A stretch of DNA of 64,000 nt from Sepiola atlantica (taxonomy: Eukaryota; Mollusca; Cephalopoda; Sepiida; Sepiolidae). Position numbers and translations under genes: made by a program. How positions within the stretch are numbered: the first letter of the stretch is position 1; every line of letters starts with the position of its first letter. Positions 23,578 through 38,275 of this stretch are shown here, piece after piece. Location of the stretch: positions 48,053,700-48,117,699 of the forward strand of contig OY744531.1 in assembly GCA_963556195.1 (NCBI GenBank), in the 5' to 3' direction. Under the pieces are notes generated by a model that saw only the letters and a list, made by a program, of their open reading frames with translations, was not told the origin of the DNA and searched no databases.

Positions 23578-24499
23578 CGCCTTAATGTCTACACGTATGA
23601 GTTTCGACAACCGACATTAATTGTTTTATTCCGTGTTCAGAAAAATTCGCTATTCACTTTTTATGTGCCATTTATAATCTTCTTAAGTTGTATACATCTA
23701 AAGTCTGGAAAGAACTGTTTCACTTTAATGTCGTATGTTTTTAATGTAAATATAAAAATTTTCAGAAAAAAACTTTGTTGGTTTTTTATAAATAAATTAT
23801 CGTATGAACGAATACCGGGGATAAAAAAGACTTAGATTTGAGGAAACAGTGTCAAAAAAATTATATTACAAAAAACAGATTTACTGTTTAAGTTTCTTCG
23901 CTTTATACACTTTTTACTACAAACAACATGTTCGTATTTTGTTTTCTTCCTTTTTCTCATTTTTTTAACAGCAGGCGTGCAAGTCATAGATAGATGTCAG
24001 TTGTCCAAATAAAACAGTACCATTGTTTATTATATTTTTAAAGGAAAAAGTAAGTATATTTAAAATAGACACACACTGAAATGTTCTACTGTATGTAGGA
24101 TCTACTATAAGTAATGAAGACTTTTAAATAACCAGAAAAATGACCACATTCATAATTTTAGCCCGAGGAATTTTGTCCCCTAAGCAATAATCACTAAAAT
24201 AGAAATATAAAAAATTGATTTGTGAAAGTGTATTGTATCCTTGCAGCTAAATATAGTTAATTAAAATAAAATATATGAAAAGACGTTTTTTTATGGAAAC
24301 AAAGTTGTTACTACTGCAACTTTGTTACCTGGTATACTTTTTCCCGGTCACACAATATTTAATGCAACAGTGTGTTTGCCACTAAATCTTTATAACTGAA
24401 TAAACTTATATCAAGAATACCTTATCTAATGTGACAACGCATCTCCATTCTAACCTTCATCGCATAACGGACCTTTCTCAAACAAAACCGTTTTTAATA
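23575..24499. other. Anonymous AT-rich DNA
   Basis: No supported gene or repeat. Confidence 0.4.
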
Positions 24500-24680
24500 C
24501 TGATCTTAATCGCGTAATGACTTCGAGTACTGGAACGCCTTCCTTAATTTTCTATTAAGACTTTTTTAAATATTCATTAACTAAATAAAACGAATATTTC
24601 TTCTATATTAATCTTTTTTTAAATTGTAACACTTTAATTCTTTTTAAAACAATAACTATTCTCTGCTTCGTACTGTAGGT
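24500..24680 (+). repeat. Dispersed repeat DR4, left half (split by LTR element)
   Basis: Matches 14190-14320: ACTAAATAAAACGAATATTT and TAATTCTTTTTAAAACAATA. The remainder of DR4 reappears after the LTR element at 28020. Confidence 0.6.
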
Positions 24681-24875
24681 TGTGATGACATATCGGACAC
24701 CCCTCAGTCACTAATAAATGAAGGAGTCTGGAGAATATATTCATGACTACGAACAGTAGTATGTGTATTAGACAGTATTAGCTTAACTGTATTGGATCAC
24801 CTGTAGTTTGTACAAAATATACGTTGTAATACACCATCCTCTTTTAAAATCCTTACACTCGGGTTATTTTGTTAT
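24681..24875 (+). repeat. 5' LTR of Ty3/gypsy-like element
   Basis: Starts TGTGATGACATATCGGACAC and shares with 27691-27979 the blocks CCCCTCAGTCACTAATAA, GACTACGAACAGTAGTATGT, GTATACGTTGTAATA-like and CCTTACACTC. The 3' boundary is uncertain (about 24870-24890) because no clean CA end is visible. Confidence 0.8.
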
Positions 24876-24894
24876 TAAGATGTTGTGTACAAGC

Positions 24895-25440
24895 ATGCAA
24901 CAACAACGACACAAGCATCAAGGGTTGCAGCAACAAATACTACAACAGCAGAAAAGTTTTGAAAAAAATTAAAAAAAGACCACCGGTAAAAGAAAAAAAA
25001 CAGTTTCTTTTCTGCCGAAGGAATTGCAAATTCTTTATCTGAATGTGTATACGAACCTCATTCTGACGTTACTTTTCCAGAATATTTCAGACGATTTGAA
25101 ACGATATTTACAAAAAAAAGTGCTTCTATTGGTCTGATGAAGAACGGGTAACCCTGTTACTACAGAAACTGGGAACAAATGATGATACCAAATATACAAA
25201 TGTTATCTTGCTCTAAAAACCTGAGGAAGTTTCATTCGATGAAACTATAAATATACTGTCGAAGATATTGAACGAAAGAAATAGTCTATTCTACACGCGA
25301 TACAAATGTCTAAACATCGTAAAAACGGATAACGATGATTTTTTGGCATACGCAGGAACAGTAAACTTTTTGGTTGAGCAATTCAAGATAGATGAAATCC
25401 CCAAAGATGTATGCAAATGCCTAATGTTCAAGGACTAACA
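24895..25440 (+). pseudogene. Gag remnant (LTR element)
   Basis: From an ATG at 24895 a Gln-rich N-terminus (MQQQRHKHQGLQQQILQQQK) is followed, after a stop and a frame change, by a capsid-like region: ..GIANSLSECVYEPHSDVTF, then RFETIF, LLLQKLG, SFDETINILSKI, NERNSLFYTRYKCLNI and DDFLAYAGTVNFLVEQFKI. This is the conserved spacing of Gag in invertebrate gypsy-type elements (..LLL.KLG..., .F.ET...L...F....SLF..RY.CL......DF..YAG.VN). At least two frameshifts and several stops are visible. Confidence 0.75.
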
Positions 25441-25634
25441 GCCGTTAAATAGAAAGAAAAATGTCTAGAATCTTAAAAATGGTGGAGCAAAACACACAAA
25501 TTACGTTACAAAGAATGGCAGACGAATATCAGCGTCTCATTAATGATAAAAATGAATAATACCCAAATTGAGGAAACAATTGTTGACAAAATACAATGCA
25601 TAACACCCCCAAAAAACTCCTAAATTAAAAGATA

Positions 25635-25730
25635 TGAGACGTGCGGAAATAATAAACATACTAAAGATGTATGTTGGTATCAGAACAAATTCTGTGGATT
25701 TTGCAGAATTAAGGGTAAATAAACGGTCTG
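25635..25730 (+). pseudogene. Zinc-knuckle remnant of Gag-Pol
   Basis: The frame reads ETCGNNKHTKDVCWYQNKFC followed by GFCRIKGK and a stop where the terminal H/C would be. The Cys/His spacing resembles the paired knuckles between capsid and protease in this element class. The last ligand is lost. Confidence 0.55.
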
Positions 25731-25839
25731 TTTCCCGCAAGAATAAGAAACAGAATTTTGAAAAAGTAAACGTAGTGCTATCAAAAAAGTAATTAAGAAC
25801 AGTGGACATCGGAAATGGTATAAATGGTCGTATAATCAT

Positions 25840-26145
25840 TGTTTTACTGGATTCTGGATTATTGACGAAAAAACATAGAGAAAAATGGGAAACCCCAAAT
25901 TATCTGAAATCAAGAAAATTGTCAAGGGCCTTTCAGGAAAACAATTAAACGTTAAAGGAGAATTAAAGTGCGATATGTATTTATGTGGCAAAACTGCAAA
26001 AACAAAAGAATATGTGATTCAAGGAAATAAGTCATGTCTTTCTGGAATAGACTGGATAGTACTGTTCAATTTATTTGAACTCCCAATAAACTCTTTTTGC
26101 AACGAAATAAAAAGTACAGAAAAGAAAAAAATATATAAACATTAA
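25840..26145 (+). pseudogene. Aspartic protease remnant (LTR element)
   Basis: The catalytic triplet DSG is at 25850-25858 (IVLLDSGLLT). A frameshift then leads to KMGNPKLSEIKKIVKGLSGK, NVKGELKCDMYLCGKTAKTK, and GIDWIVLFNLFELPINSFC. GIDW and the hydrophobic LF.L are the usual C-terminal protease motif before the reverse transcriptase. The 86-codon frame at 25885-26145 is the second part only. Confidence 0.7.
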
Positions 26146-26239
26146 AAATGTATGAATGAATTAAAAAAAGGATATCCCACAGTTTTTGCTGGGTGGGGGG
26201 ATTTATGTACAAAGACATAAGTCATGTGTGTAACTTAAG

Positions 26240-26700
26240 GAAAATGTCACTCCAATTGTTAAACCAAAACGTTTAAGCTTTGTTCCATTAGAGTATGGAC
26301 ACTATGCTGTCGAGTCTTGAGTTTTCTATCACCTATTTGGACGATATTTTAGTCAAAAGTATAAAGGTTGACGAACACAAAAACACATCAGAGCTATGTT
26401 CTAAACAACTACAAGAATTCAGTTTTAAATTAAGTACCGAGAAGTGTCAATTCTTCATGGAAATAATTTAATACCACGGACAAGTTATAAACAGTGAAAG
26501 CAGGCAACCGAACCCACAGAAACCGATGCAATTAAGAATATGATTGCACCCGACACACTTGCAAAACTACGATCATTTCTTAAGTTAGCCCAATATGATG
26601 CGATCTACATTCTTGGGTTAGCCTAATATTATGCGATCTACATTCCAAAAATGTACGATTTAAGAGCCCTCCCTTCACGAATTATTAACGATAGACAGAA
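26240..26700 (+). pseudogene. Reverse transcriptase remnant with YLDD box
   Basis: 26331-26345 encodes TYLDD within ITYLDDILVKSIKVDEHK, followed by LCSKQLQEFSFKLSTEKCQF. This is the catalytic YxDD box and the C.F thumb segment of gypsy-type enzymes. A VTPIVKPKR-like N-terminal piece lies only ~80 bases before it, so several hundred bases of fingers and palm have been deleted. Stops follow at the end of the thumb. A ~45 base segment (AGCCCAATATGATGCGATCTACATTC-type) is tandemly duplicated at about 26585-26650. Confidence 0.75.
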
Positions 26701-26949
26701 AATGGATGTGGTCAAAAGATTTTTAGACGGCTGTTTTAAAAATAAACATCATCAGGAAATTACCTGTAACATCGAAAAACATAAAAAAGAAAGCCGGAAA
26801 AGATGATTTTATACTAAAAATAAAGAGCTAGACGAGATTGAATTGAAGGAAGAAAAAGGAACCCAGATTTTATCTTTCTCAGACACTGATCAGCGACAAT
26901 CGTTCACAGGAATTTTAGGATTTCTGTACTTCCTTGCACATTAAACACA

Positions 26950-27680
26950 TTACAACACCAGTATATCATACTAGATCGAACGGTGAAGCCGATAATTTTG
27001 TTAATAAGCTTACGCGTGCCTTACCAAAAAAATAAATATATAAACATGGAGAGAAAAAACTATCCAGATTTTTTTTGCAATTCATAGGGTGACTCCTGAT
27101 GGAAAGAACGACTCGAAACTGTGCCCCGCGGAACGTATGTTCGTAAGGAAAATACGATCAATTTTCGATAGATTGATACCTTATTCACAGAAAAAAGTTG
27201 CGAGAAAATAAAGAAAATGTCAACATAAGAAGATACTCTCCAGGAGATAAAGTATATTTTAAACATTTCTAAGGTGGAAAAAGTTATTCGATAGATGGTA
27301 TGATTCTGAAAAAGGTTTGGCAAAATGGTCTTCACCATAAAAAGTCAAAAATTAGTGTGTAAAAGACACATTAACAAAATAAGAGCACGATATGCTGAAA
27401 ATAATGAAAAAAGCGAGGAAGAAGTCCCAATGGAGGTTCTATGTGATGATTTTGACATGTCACCACATACTATTGTATACGAACCTATGTATACATCTAC
27501 TGGATCAGTCTTACGAGCTGACCAAAATGTGTCTTCGCCCTAAACTGGAAAGGATTCAATTCCATTGGGTCGGAATAAAAGAAAGAACACACGTGAAAGA
27601 AAACCGGTGGAGGGCTTCAGTCCGGATTCTAAAAGGTAGAAATATTAGAAGCATAACATTTAAGGGAGACTTTCAGCTCC
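26950..27680 (+). pseudogene. Integrase C-terminal remnant
   Basis: Pieces readable after frame changes: NKLTRALPKK-like, PRGTYVRK, SYSQK-like LFTEKSCEK, the SPGDKVYFKHF/GKSY block near 27237-27290, and a 72-codon frame 27325-27543 beginning MVFTIKSQKLVCKRHINKIR. This fits the C-terminal domain of gypsy integrases (..GD.V.......W..G.I........V......R.H.NQ.R). The zinc and catalytic core domains are not visible. Confidence 0.65.
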
Positions 27681-27690
27681 GGGAGAGATG

Positions 27691-27742
27691 TGTTGATAGG
27701 AGATCAGACTCCCCTCAGTCACTAATAAGTGAACGAGTCTAG

Positions 27743-27823
<81 letters not shown>

Positions 27824-27979
27824 CTACGAACAGTAGTATGTGTATTCAACAGTATTCGAGTGTATTAGAATCATCCTATTGGATTACCGGTAGTGCTATT
27901 GTTTTGTACAAGGTATACGTTGTAATAAACCATTCTTTTATAAAGACCTTACACTCTGGTTATTGTTGTTATTATAACT
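27691..27979 (+). repeat. 3' LTR with internal (TA)n expansion
   Basis: Begins TGTTGATAGGAGATCAGACT after a purine-rich tract. It is colinear with the 5' LTR except for a (TA)n block at 27746-27821, where the 5' LTR has only ATATATTCA. The two LTRs differ at many other positions, indicating an old insertion. Confidence 0.8.
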
Positions 27980-28235
27980 TCTAACCACGTTATATCACTG
28001 TAAACATAATAATCACTTAAATATAATTAAACTCAATAAAAGAAATGCCATTTCATATGTATTTATTTAAAAGTGTACTGTTTTATTGGATGGGACGACA
28101 TAATTTGATTTTGGAACAATTCATTTTCAAATAGGTTAAGTCGGTATTTTTACTGTGGCAGCATCAGAATAATGAATAATCACCATTTTTGATGATCTGA
28201 TGACTTCATTCTTTATAATGTGAGTTAACGATTAC
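27980..28235 (+). repeat. Dispersed repeat DR4, right half (split by LTR element)
   Basis: Matches 14340-14545: GGGACGACATAATTTGATTT, AAATAGGTTAAGTCGGTATT and AATAATCACCA blocks. Confidence 0.6.
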
Positions 28236-28969
28236 AAGGTACGTACCAGGATAAATTGCTTTAGCGTCTCCTTATATATGTATATGAACAAATAAACAAA
28301 GATACATGGTTTTTCTCTATGCTAATCAAATCATTAGCTTAACGTTTCATCGGAATTATTAAGTGCTTCAACAATCAAGATGTCTCCTCCTAAAATATAA
28401 TTATGTCAAATGGTAATGTGACCCTTTTCAACGTATTCAACATGGCGGTTGTATAAAAAATCAGAAGCGGAAATTCCCCCCCCCCTCAAAATGACTTAAT
28501 TCGCTATTTCAGTGATTAACAAATTAGTGCTGCCAGGTGTTATCAAGACTTTGCCTCGTTAACTGAATTAGTGTAAACCGATTGGCATTATTTCGCTCTC
28601 ATCAAGTGGTAGTTTAATAGAGACATATGACTAAAAACATGTATCGAAATAGCATCCTGTTCCGTTGGTTTTCAGTAGTCTTGAAAGAATTCGAAACACG
28701 TTATTTAGTCTAACAAAATAATTTTTGGATGAAAATAGGTGGAGTTTTTTTAATGACAAAACATTGGAAGACCGTGTTAGCATAAAACTGAAGTCGATTT
28801 CGATCGTATTTGATGCCCATGTGTAACTATATTCAATGTAGCTTTGTTTTGTGAAATGGCGGGCGGTATGGTAAATAAATTGTTTCTCACAGAACCATCT
28901 TCCGTGACAAACAGTTTCTTCAACCAAACCGCCCATCATTTTTCGGCGCTTGATTTAGGATCAGTGTCC
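28236..28969. other. Anonymous DNA with one unassigned frame
   Basis: A 102-codon minus frame (28631-28939) starts MMGGLVEETVCHGRWFCEKQ and is not low complexity, but I recognise no domain and see no partner exon. It may be part of an unidentified repeat. Confidence 0.35.
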
Positions 28970-29115
28970 TCGGTGTACTGGTTCTGCTTCTTGCTCAGGA
29001 AGCAATCTTTCCAACAATAACTTCTACCTTTTTTGTTTTTCGTTTTCCAGTACTATTTCTGGTTTATGTTTGTACCATTTGTCTGCGAATTCGATATTCA
29101 ATTGTTTGCACAGTT
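28970..29115 (-). pseudogene. LINE C-terminal (endonuclease-region) fragment
   Basis: On the minus strand 29110-29040 reads FADKWYKHKPEIVLENEKQK. This matches the KWYEHKPEVVRENGNVKLIW region of the LINE at 44814-47645. The fragment then degenerates. It lies beside a short ATT-rich stretch (29117-29142). Confidence 0.55.
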
Positions 29116-29142
29116 CCTAGTCCGCATTATTATCATTATTAT

Positions 29143-29500
29143 TTACTCACTACGAATTATAAAACAAGTGATTATCAGTGATAGAACATTGACAATAACT
29201 ACCAGTGTTACACTGGAATCCAAGTGACAACAATTCTCCTCAGATTATTAACATTCATCACCTCTTTTGAAAAACCGTTGTAAATAATTTGTTGTTTCGC
29301 AACAGCCGTTTTCCATAGCAACGCCCGCTGGTGTTTTCTTAAATTTTAGTGATAAGCCTCCACAATGTCCCAGTATTCTTTGGAGAGTTCCAATAGATCT
29401 CTGGTTAGTACTTTTTCTTCTGCTGCCTTTCCATCCTCCAGGACTGTTCACCACCATTTTGTGTGGTATCAGCCGTAGCTGGTGTCACAGGATGCGCATA
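29143..29500 (-). mobile_element. LINE 3'-terminal fragment, copy 1
   Basis: Colinear with 36456-36815: TGACAACA..TCTCC.CAG, GCCTCCACAATGTCCCAG/CCCAAGGTCCCAGCACT, CTGTTCACCACCATTTTGTG and the TGTGGTATCAGCC..GCTGGT end. On the minus strand it ends TAGTGAGTAAATAATAATG, i.e. it runs into a TAA-type tail like copy 2. The 69-codon minus frame (29248-29457) is likely the worn C-terminal or 3' region. Confidence 0.6.
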
Positions 29501-30032
29501 TGGTCATTATTATTATTTGTAGTAGTAGTAGGATTATTAGTTTTGGTATAATTAAAGCCGTTTTCTACATTGAAGGCAGTTATAAAAGGCATGCACTGTT
29601 TTTAAGAGAGTTTGTAGTCTTAATATCGCCTGTATCAATACACTAGAAAACAGTGTTCATCCCTTTTCATTTCTTTTCCTCTAATTTTGACCATGTCTTT
29701 TTTTCTTTCTCCCTCCTCGTCCGCTGCTATTGCATTGATAATCCACTGAACTGAATTTGTACAAGTAACCAACATTGGTCACATTCATAATCGCTGCTTT
29801 GTGAGACTTGATATAACACACTTGACTCTTGTGTGTTGTTAATATGTTTATATTTTATAAAGTTCCAGAAAAACCATGCATTATCTGATGAAAGTTCTTA
29901 TTTTGTAAAGCTTTCCTTTTAATGTTTTGTTGGCAAAGGACAACAAGCTGTTTTCTTCCCAATTGTATTACGGTTATTCCATTTATCATTCACTGGAATG
30001 CGTATATTTGTTATGACATAGGTATATGCTTG

Positions 30033-30035
<3 letters not shown>
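29501..30035. other. Anonymous DNA
   Basis: A short ATT/TAG-rich patch (29503-29535) follows the LINE fragment. Nothing else supported. Confidence 0.4.
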
Positions 30036-30101
<66 letters not shown>

Positions 30102-30115
30102 CAGACAGAGAGAGT
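30036..30115. repeat. (TA)n-(GA)n microsatellite
   Basis: TA 30036-30075, then GA to 30115 with a CAGACA interruption. Confidence 0.95.
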
Positions 30116-30640
30116 AGTTAAATGAGTTAAAGAAAACTGATAAGTATATAAAAAACTAACGGATAAATATACATATACAAAGTAGATAGGAATCAAAATG
30201 TGTATCTATACAAACATTATTCAGCTACACATATACATACATATTTCAGTCACAGCCATGATAGACATACCTCTTCGAACCAACACCTTTACCTTACTCC
30301 TGAATTATTTTAAATAAGACAAAATGTATATCTGAAACAATTCAAACTGCAGAAGATGTGCAAGCCGTTACATCTAAGATATTTATATAATTTTGTTTTA
30401 CATTTTTTATTTATATTTTGTGTTCAATTAAAAAAAAACTCAGCCAGATTGAATATATGACGGAAGGATACATTAATAAATGGATTTCGAGGAAAAACAA
30501 AAGTCATTTTACATTTAGTGTAGGGCAATAATATTCTATAAAAAGAATAGATTTCTCTTCCTGGCAGTAAGCACCTATAGCTTTTTAAAACATGTAAACA
30601 AAGAAAATACTTATAGCGTTATAATTTCGCCCACTCTAAG
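30116..30640. other. Anonymous AT-rich DNA
   Basis: No supported feature. Confidence 0.4.
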
Positions 30641-30880
30641 TGGCGAAACAGGCACCGGTAATAACAACTGGAAGTGCAATGGCATTCGGGTTTAAATTCC
30701 CAGCGTAGATAAACGTGCTAAGTGTCTAGCCACACTGAGGAATAGCGATACAACGAAACAGCTTCCTGTAGATGGCCAAATGCCGTAAGCGAAAGTGTAT
30801 AGTTCGTGGTGTAAACAAATAGGCAATTTACAGTATTTATGTAAATATTGAGATGTCGCTTACTCAAGGGGAGTGACTCA
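30641..30880 (+). repeat. tRNA-derived SINE family A, copy 1
   Basis: A tRNA-like head (box-B-like CGGGTTTAAATTCCC near 30685) is followed by the body motif CACACTGAGGAATAGCGATA then CAACGAAACAG (30731-30761). A tail segment AAATATTGAGATGTCGCTTA (30844-30863) is repeated in the next copy. Confidence 0.65.
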
Positions 30881-31165
30881 CAACCGAACGGATAGGAGCG
30901 TATATTTTGTACTAGATCGTCGAGATTCGATCACGGATGGAGGAACTTGTCAGTCTAGTCACACTGAAGAACTGTGATAAAACGAAACAGTTTGTGGTGT
31001 GGAACTATATATGATACCATTCTTGAGCATAATGGTACGTGAAATCGGCAACTGTCATCAGGGAAAATGCAACACTCTTCGTGCAACCAAATGGAGCGCA
31101 ATCGCAAATTGACAGTGTTCATATAAACATTGAGATTTCGCTTACTCGCAGCGAATGCCTCTCAG
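30881..31165 (+). repeat. tRNA-derived SINE family A, copy 2 (tandem)
   Basis: Head with box-A-like ACGGATAGGAGCGT (about 30894) and box-B-like GAGATTCGATCACGG (about 30931). Body CACACTGAAGAACTGTGATA then AAACGAAACAG (30960-30990). Tail AACATTGAGATTTCGCTTAC near 31120. Same strand and order as copy 1. Confidence 0.7.
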
Positions 31166-32108
31166 CTAGATACATGGCCACTGATCAATGGTGGATTAAA
31201 TAAGTTGGACCAACTAAAATAGATAGATAAAGTAAAAAGCAAACGAATGTACGAAAATTGAAATCGCGCATATTCGAACTTACTAAAATGTGAATTTTCT
31301 GGTTAATTTTTTTAAAAATCTAACTATCGTTACACGTTTGACATTTTGAGACAAAAAATTCTGTAAACAAATTAGTATGGTACTACATGGACACTTTCTG
31401 ACACTATAAATAGTTATAATGGTTGCAAGAGAAAACGAGAGATAAATCTAAAAGCAGTTTCTTGTAGCACATTACATATGTGCTTTATATAAATACATAC
31501 CCTTGTTAACTAACACTGTTAAAGACTCATCAGCGTACATATATATATATATATATTTATATTATTAGCAATTAAAAAATCAAATTCAAAAATCCTAACA
31601 CATGCCTATGTTTTATTTAAACTAAGTGCAATATAAGATTGATTTCGAAGAACGATGGACGATAGTAAAAAGTAATCTCACTTAAATCGAACTCACTTCG
31701 ATAAGCCATGTAAGATGGAATTAATGGGTTGAAGCATAATTATTGAATCGGCAGCCATCGGGGTTAGAGTGTTTCAGAGCACATTGTTCTGCGGCCGTCC
31801 ACCGGATACGTTCCTCCAGTTCATTAGGTAGAATACATTAAAATGAGTTAAAGGTGGGAGCATTGCGTGAAGCCGTTCAAGTTAAAGCATTGACTCGTGT
31901 AACTGGTTGGCTTAGTCAAGGGTCACATGTGGTCAAACACAAGCACTTTATGCAGTTTTGACGAGAAAGATAAACTTCGGGATGGAGAAGGCCAAATAAC
32001 ACAAATCAAACTGAAGGACTATCGTCGTATGTTGATGTCAGATTAATATAGGACCTTAATGAATTAAACTAACATAAAAAGAAAGCCTAGAGAAATAGGA
32101 AATCCTGC
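31166..32108. other. Anonymous DNA
   Basis: No frame of note. Moderately G+C-rich patch 31740-31820. Could hold an unrecognised repeat that ends in the (TTA)n at 32109. Confidence 0.4.
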
Positions 32109-32110
32109 TC

Positions 32111-32165
<55 letters not shown>

Positions 32166-32173
32166 CATTATTA
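32109..32173. repeat. (ATT)n, left remainder of the split array
   Basis: About 60 bases of TTA units with one TCA variant, directly abutting the Helitron-like 5' end. Confidence 0.9.
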
Positions 32174-36455
<4,282 letters not shown>

Positions 36456-36815
36456 GTTGTACTCACTAGGAGTTCTCACACAGTTCATCAGTTGCTCACC
36501 GACAACCGGTGGTATTCCCTTGAGTCTGAGTGACAACAAATCTCCCCAGATGTTCAGTATTTTCCATCTCTTTTCGATAGCCACCGCAAATAAAGTTGCA
36601 GTATTACAACAACTGTTTACCATTGATTTCTCGCTGATAAGGACCATTAGTCTTCTCTGGGATTTGGGTGACAATAATCCTCCCCAAGGTCCCAGCACTC
36701 TCTGCACTTCTAGTGGAAGTCTTGTTTGTGCTGTCCATCCTCGGTCTTTTCATCCTCCTTTACCCTATGCAAATATTGTGTGTGGTGTCAGCCTAGGCTG
36801 GTACCATTTTTTTTA
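36456..36815 (-). mobile_element. LINE 3'-terminal fragment, copy 2, with giant TAA tail
   Basis: The minus strand is open for about 84 codons (VLGPWGGLLSPKSQRRLMVL, NIWGDLLSLRLKGIPPVVGE) before entering the tail. It matches 29143-29500 along its length. The end ..TAGTGAGTACAACATAATAAT is equivalent to the ending of copy 1, so the ATT array grew from a LINE 3' tail. 5'-truncated, as LINE copies usually are. Confidence 0.65.
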
Positions 36816-36846
36816 GGGGGGGGGGGGGGCTAATGGTGTTATTATA

Positions 36847-36905
<59 letters not shown>

Positions 36906-36912
36906 CATCATT
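36816..36912. repeat. Poly-G (14) and (ATT)n
   Basis: Fourteen consecutive G at 36816-36829, unusual in this AT-rich DNA, then an ATT array 36840-36905. Confidence 0.9.
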
Positions 36913-37129
36913 CTATAAGGCAGGGATTCAAACTGGGGGTTACATGAACCTCTGTGACTCCACATAAGGTTTAAGGTTTTCTTCGAAAATGTTTTGATTT
37001 ATTTTGTTTTGTTTACTAGAAGTATGTGTTCTTACTGGAATTTTCAAGATTGGTATTTGGATTGTGGATTAATAATATAACGAAATTCATCCATTGTAAT
37101 GTTCTACTAACCTAGAAACAATTATTTGG

Positions 37130-37133
<4 letters not shown>
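36913..37133. other. Anonymous DNA
   Basis: No supported feature. Confidence 0.35.

Positions 37134-37188
<55 letters not shown>
37134..37188. repeat. (TA)n microsatellite
   Basis: Pure TA. Confidence 0.95.
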
Positions 37189-37191
<3 letters not shown>

Positions 37192-37534
37192 GACAAATTT
37201 TTCGAGAGATCTCGGGGTTTTTATTTTCTCTGAAAAAAAACAGGCACGTAGAAAAGAGGTCCGTGATATCCAAACTAACGTCTATCTTAAACACTTATTA
37301 GGCTAATTCTAACTTACTAGATGATCAACTACAGGAGACTGGGCAAATAAGTGACGCTTTTCGCCTACGGTCTCATCTGAACTTATTTTAACTAGTTGTA
37401 GTCGTAGGGAAAAAGATTAATTTCCACAAAGTTGTTATCAGCTTTACCTGCACTGAGCTATATCGATCCAGACCTCGGTCCCAATTCATACTAGCTGACC
37501 TACAACTTTTTCAACATAGTGCCACTCATAATGC
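37189..37534. other. Possible SINE-related DNA beside the TA tract
   Basis: On the minus strand 37475-37445 reads TATAGCTCAGTGCAGGTAAAGC, which resembles a tRNA box A. I find no box B at the right distance, so the call is weak. Confidence 0.25.
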
Positions 37535-37632
37535 AACACACGAAGAAGAAAAATAGAAGAAGAACTAGAAGAAGAAGAAAGAAGAAGAAAAAGAAGAAGA
37601 AGAAGAAGAAGAAGAAAAAGACGACGACGAAA
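37535..37632. repeat. (GAA)n-rich purine tract
   Basis: AAGAAGAAG units with A-run interruptions, ending in GACGACGACG. Confidence 0.9.
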
Positions 37633-37914
37633 ACTCATGAGTAAATATAAAACTATACAATACATACACTTTAAAAGACGCAGAGACTTATTAATTCTTC
37701 GGCCAACTTATACAATTATTAATTTAGCAGAAATGGATATTCTTAAAATTGAAGATAAAGTAAAAACACAGCAATTGCTTAAACTTCCGGATAAAGGGGG
37801 ATAATTCCGATAAAAGAACAATGCAATATACTACACCAAAACACCATATGTGATGGTCAGAAATGGTTCTCAATACATACAGTGTATATCATACAAACGG
37901 AGAGAAAATCAAAA

Positions 37915-37982
37915 ATCATTCCTAAAGTTTCAAAAGTAGTTATACTTAATAGTATAACTACTTTTGAAACTTTTGGAATGAT
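37915..37982. other. Near-perfect 32 bp hairpin with 4 base loop
   Basis: Arms 37915-37946 and 37951-37982 pair with a single mismatch around TAAT; the stem includes CAAAAGTAGTTATACT. It has the size of a pre-miRNA stem, but with a very short loop and near-perfect pairing. A recent short inverted duplication or a MITE remnant fits as well. Confidence 0.85.
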
Positions 37983-38055
37983 CAAAATATATTTTATTCG
38001 GGGTTAATTTATACCAAAATCACACCGATATATGCCTTTTTTAAAGATAACTTGT

Positions 38056-38275
38056 TTTCTGTCGGTCTCAGTTATTGTCTTGTTCAGTTCTAGAAAGTTC
38101 ACCTTCCCAGGTTTTACCTTCACACCTTATGAGGTGTTATTTCATTGCTAATCGCCTGCGGACTCTTTACCGGGGAATGTCGACGTGGCTGGTCAGGCAA
38201 TTTTGGGGGGACCAGAGTGCGATTTTTATAGGGCGTTACTTTTCAAATTCCACTTTCCTGACCAAATAATTAGAT
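38056..38275 (+). repeat. Dispersed repeat DR1, copy 3
   Basis: Blocks CTGTCGGTCTCAG, TTGTTCAGTTCTAG, CCAGGTTTTACCTTC, TCATTGCTAATCGCCTG, GGGAATGTCGACGTGG, GACCAGAGTGCG align with copies 1 and 2. Confidence 0.7.

Larger units (their letters stand above)
24681..27979 (+). mobile_element. Degenerate Ty3/gypsy-like LTR retrotransposon
   Basis: Two related LTRs flank, in order, remnants of Gag, zinc knuckle, protease (DSG), reverse transcriptase (YLDD) and the integrase C-terminal part. That order is Gag-Pol of the Ty3/gypsy class. Total length is about 3.3 kb against a usual 5 kb or more. Much of the reverse transcriptase palm, RNase H and integrase core is missing, and there are many stops and frameshifts. 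A purine-rich tract (GGGAGAGA) directly precedes the 3' LTR. The element is inserted in DR4. It cannot move by itself. Confidence 0.85.

Noticed and set aside
28631..28939. 102-codon minus frame as a host gene
   Set aside because: Not low complexity, but no domain, no neighbouring exon signal and no recognisable start context; left as unassigned.
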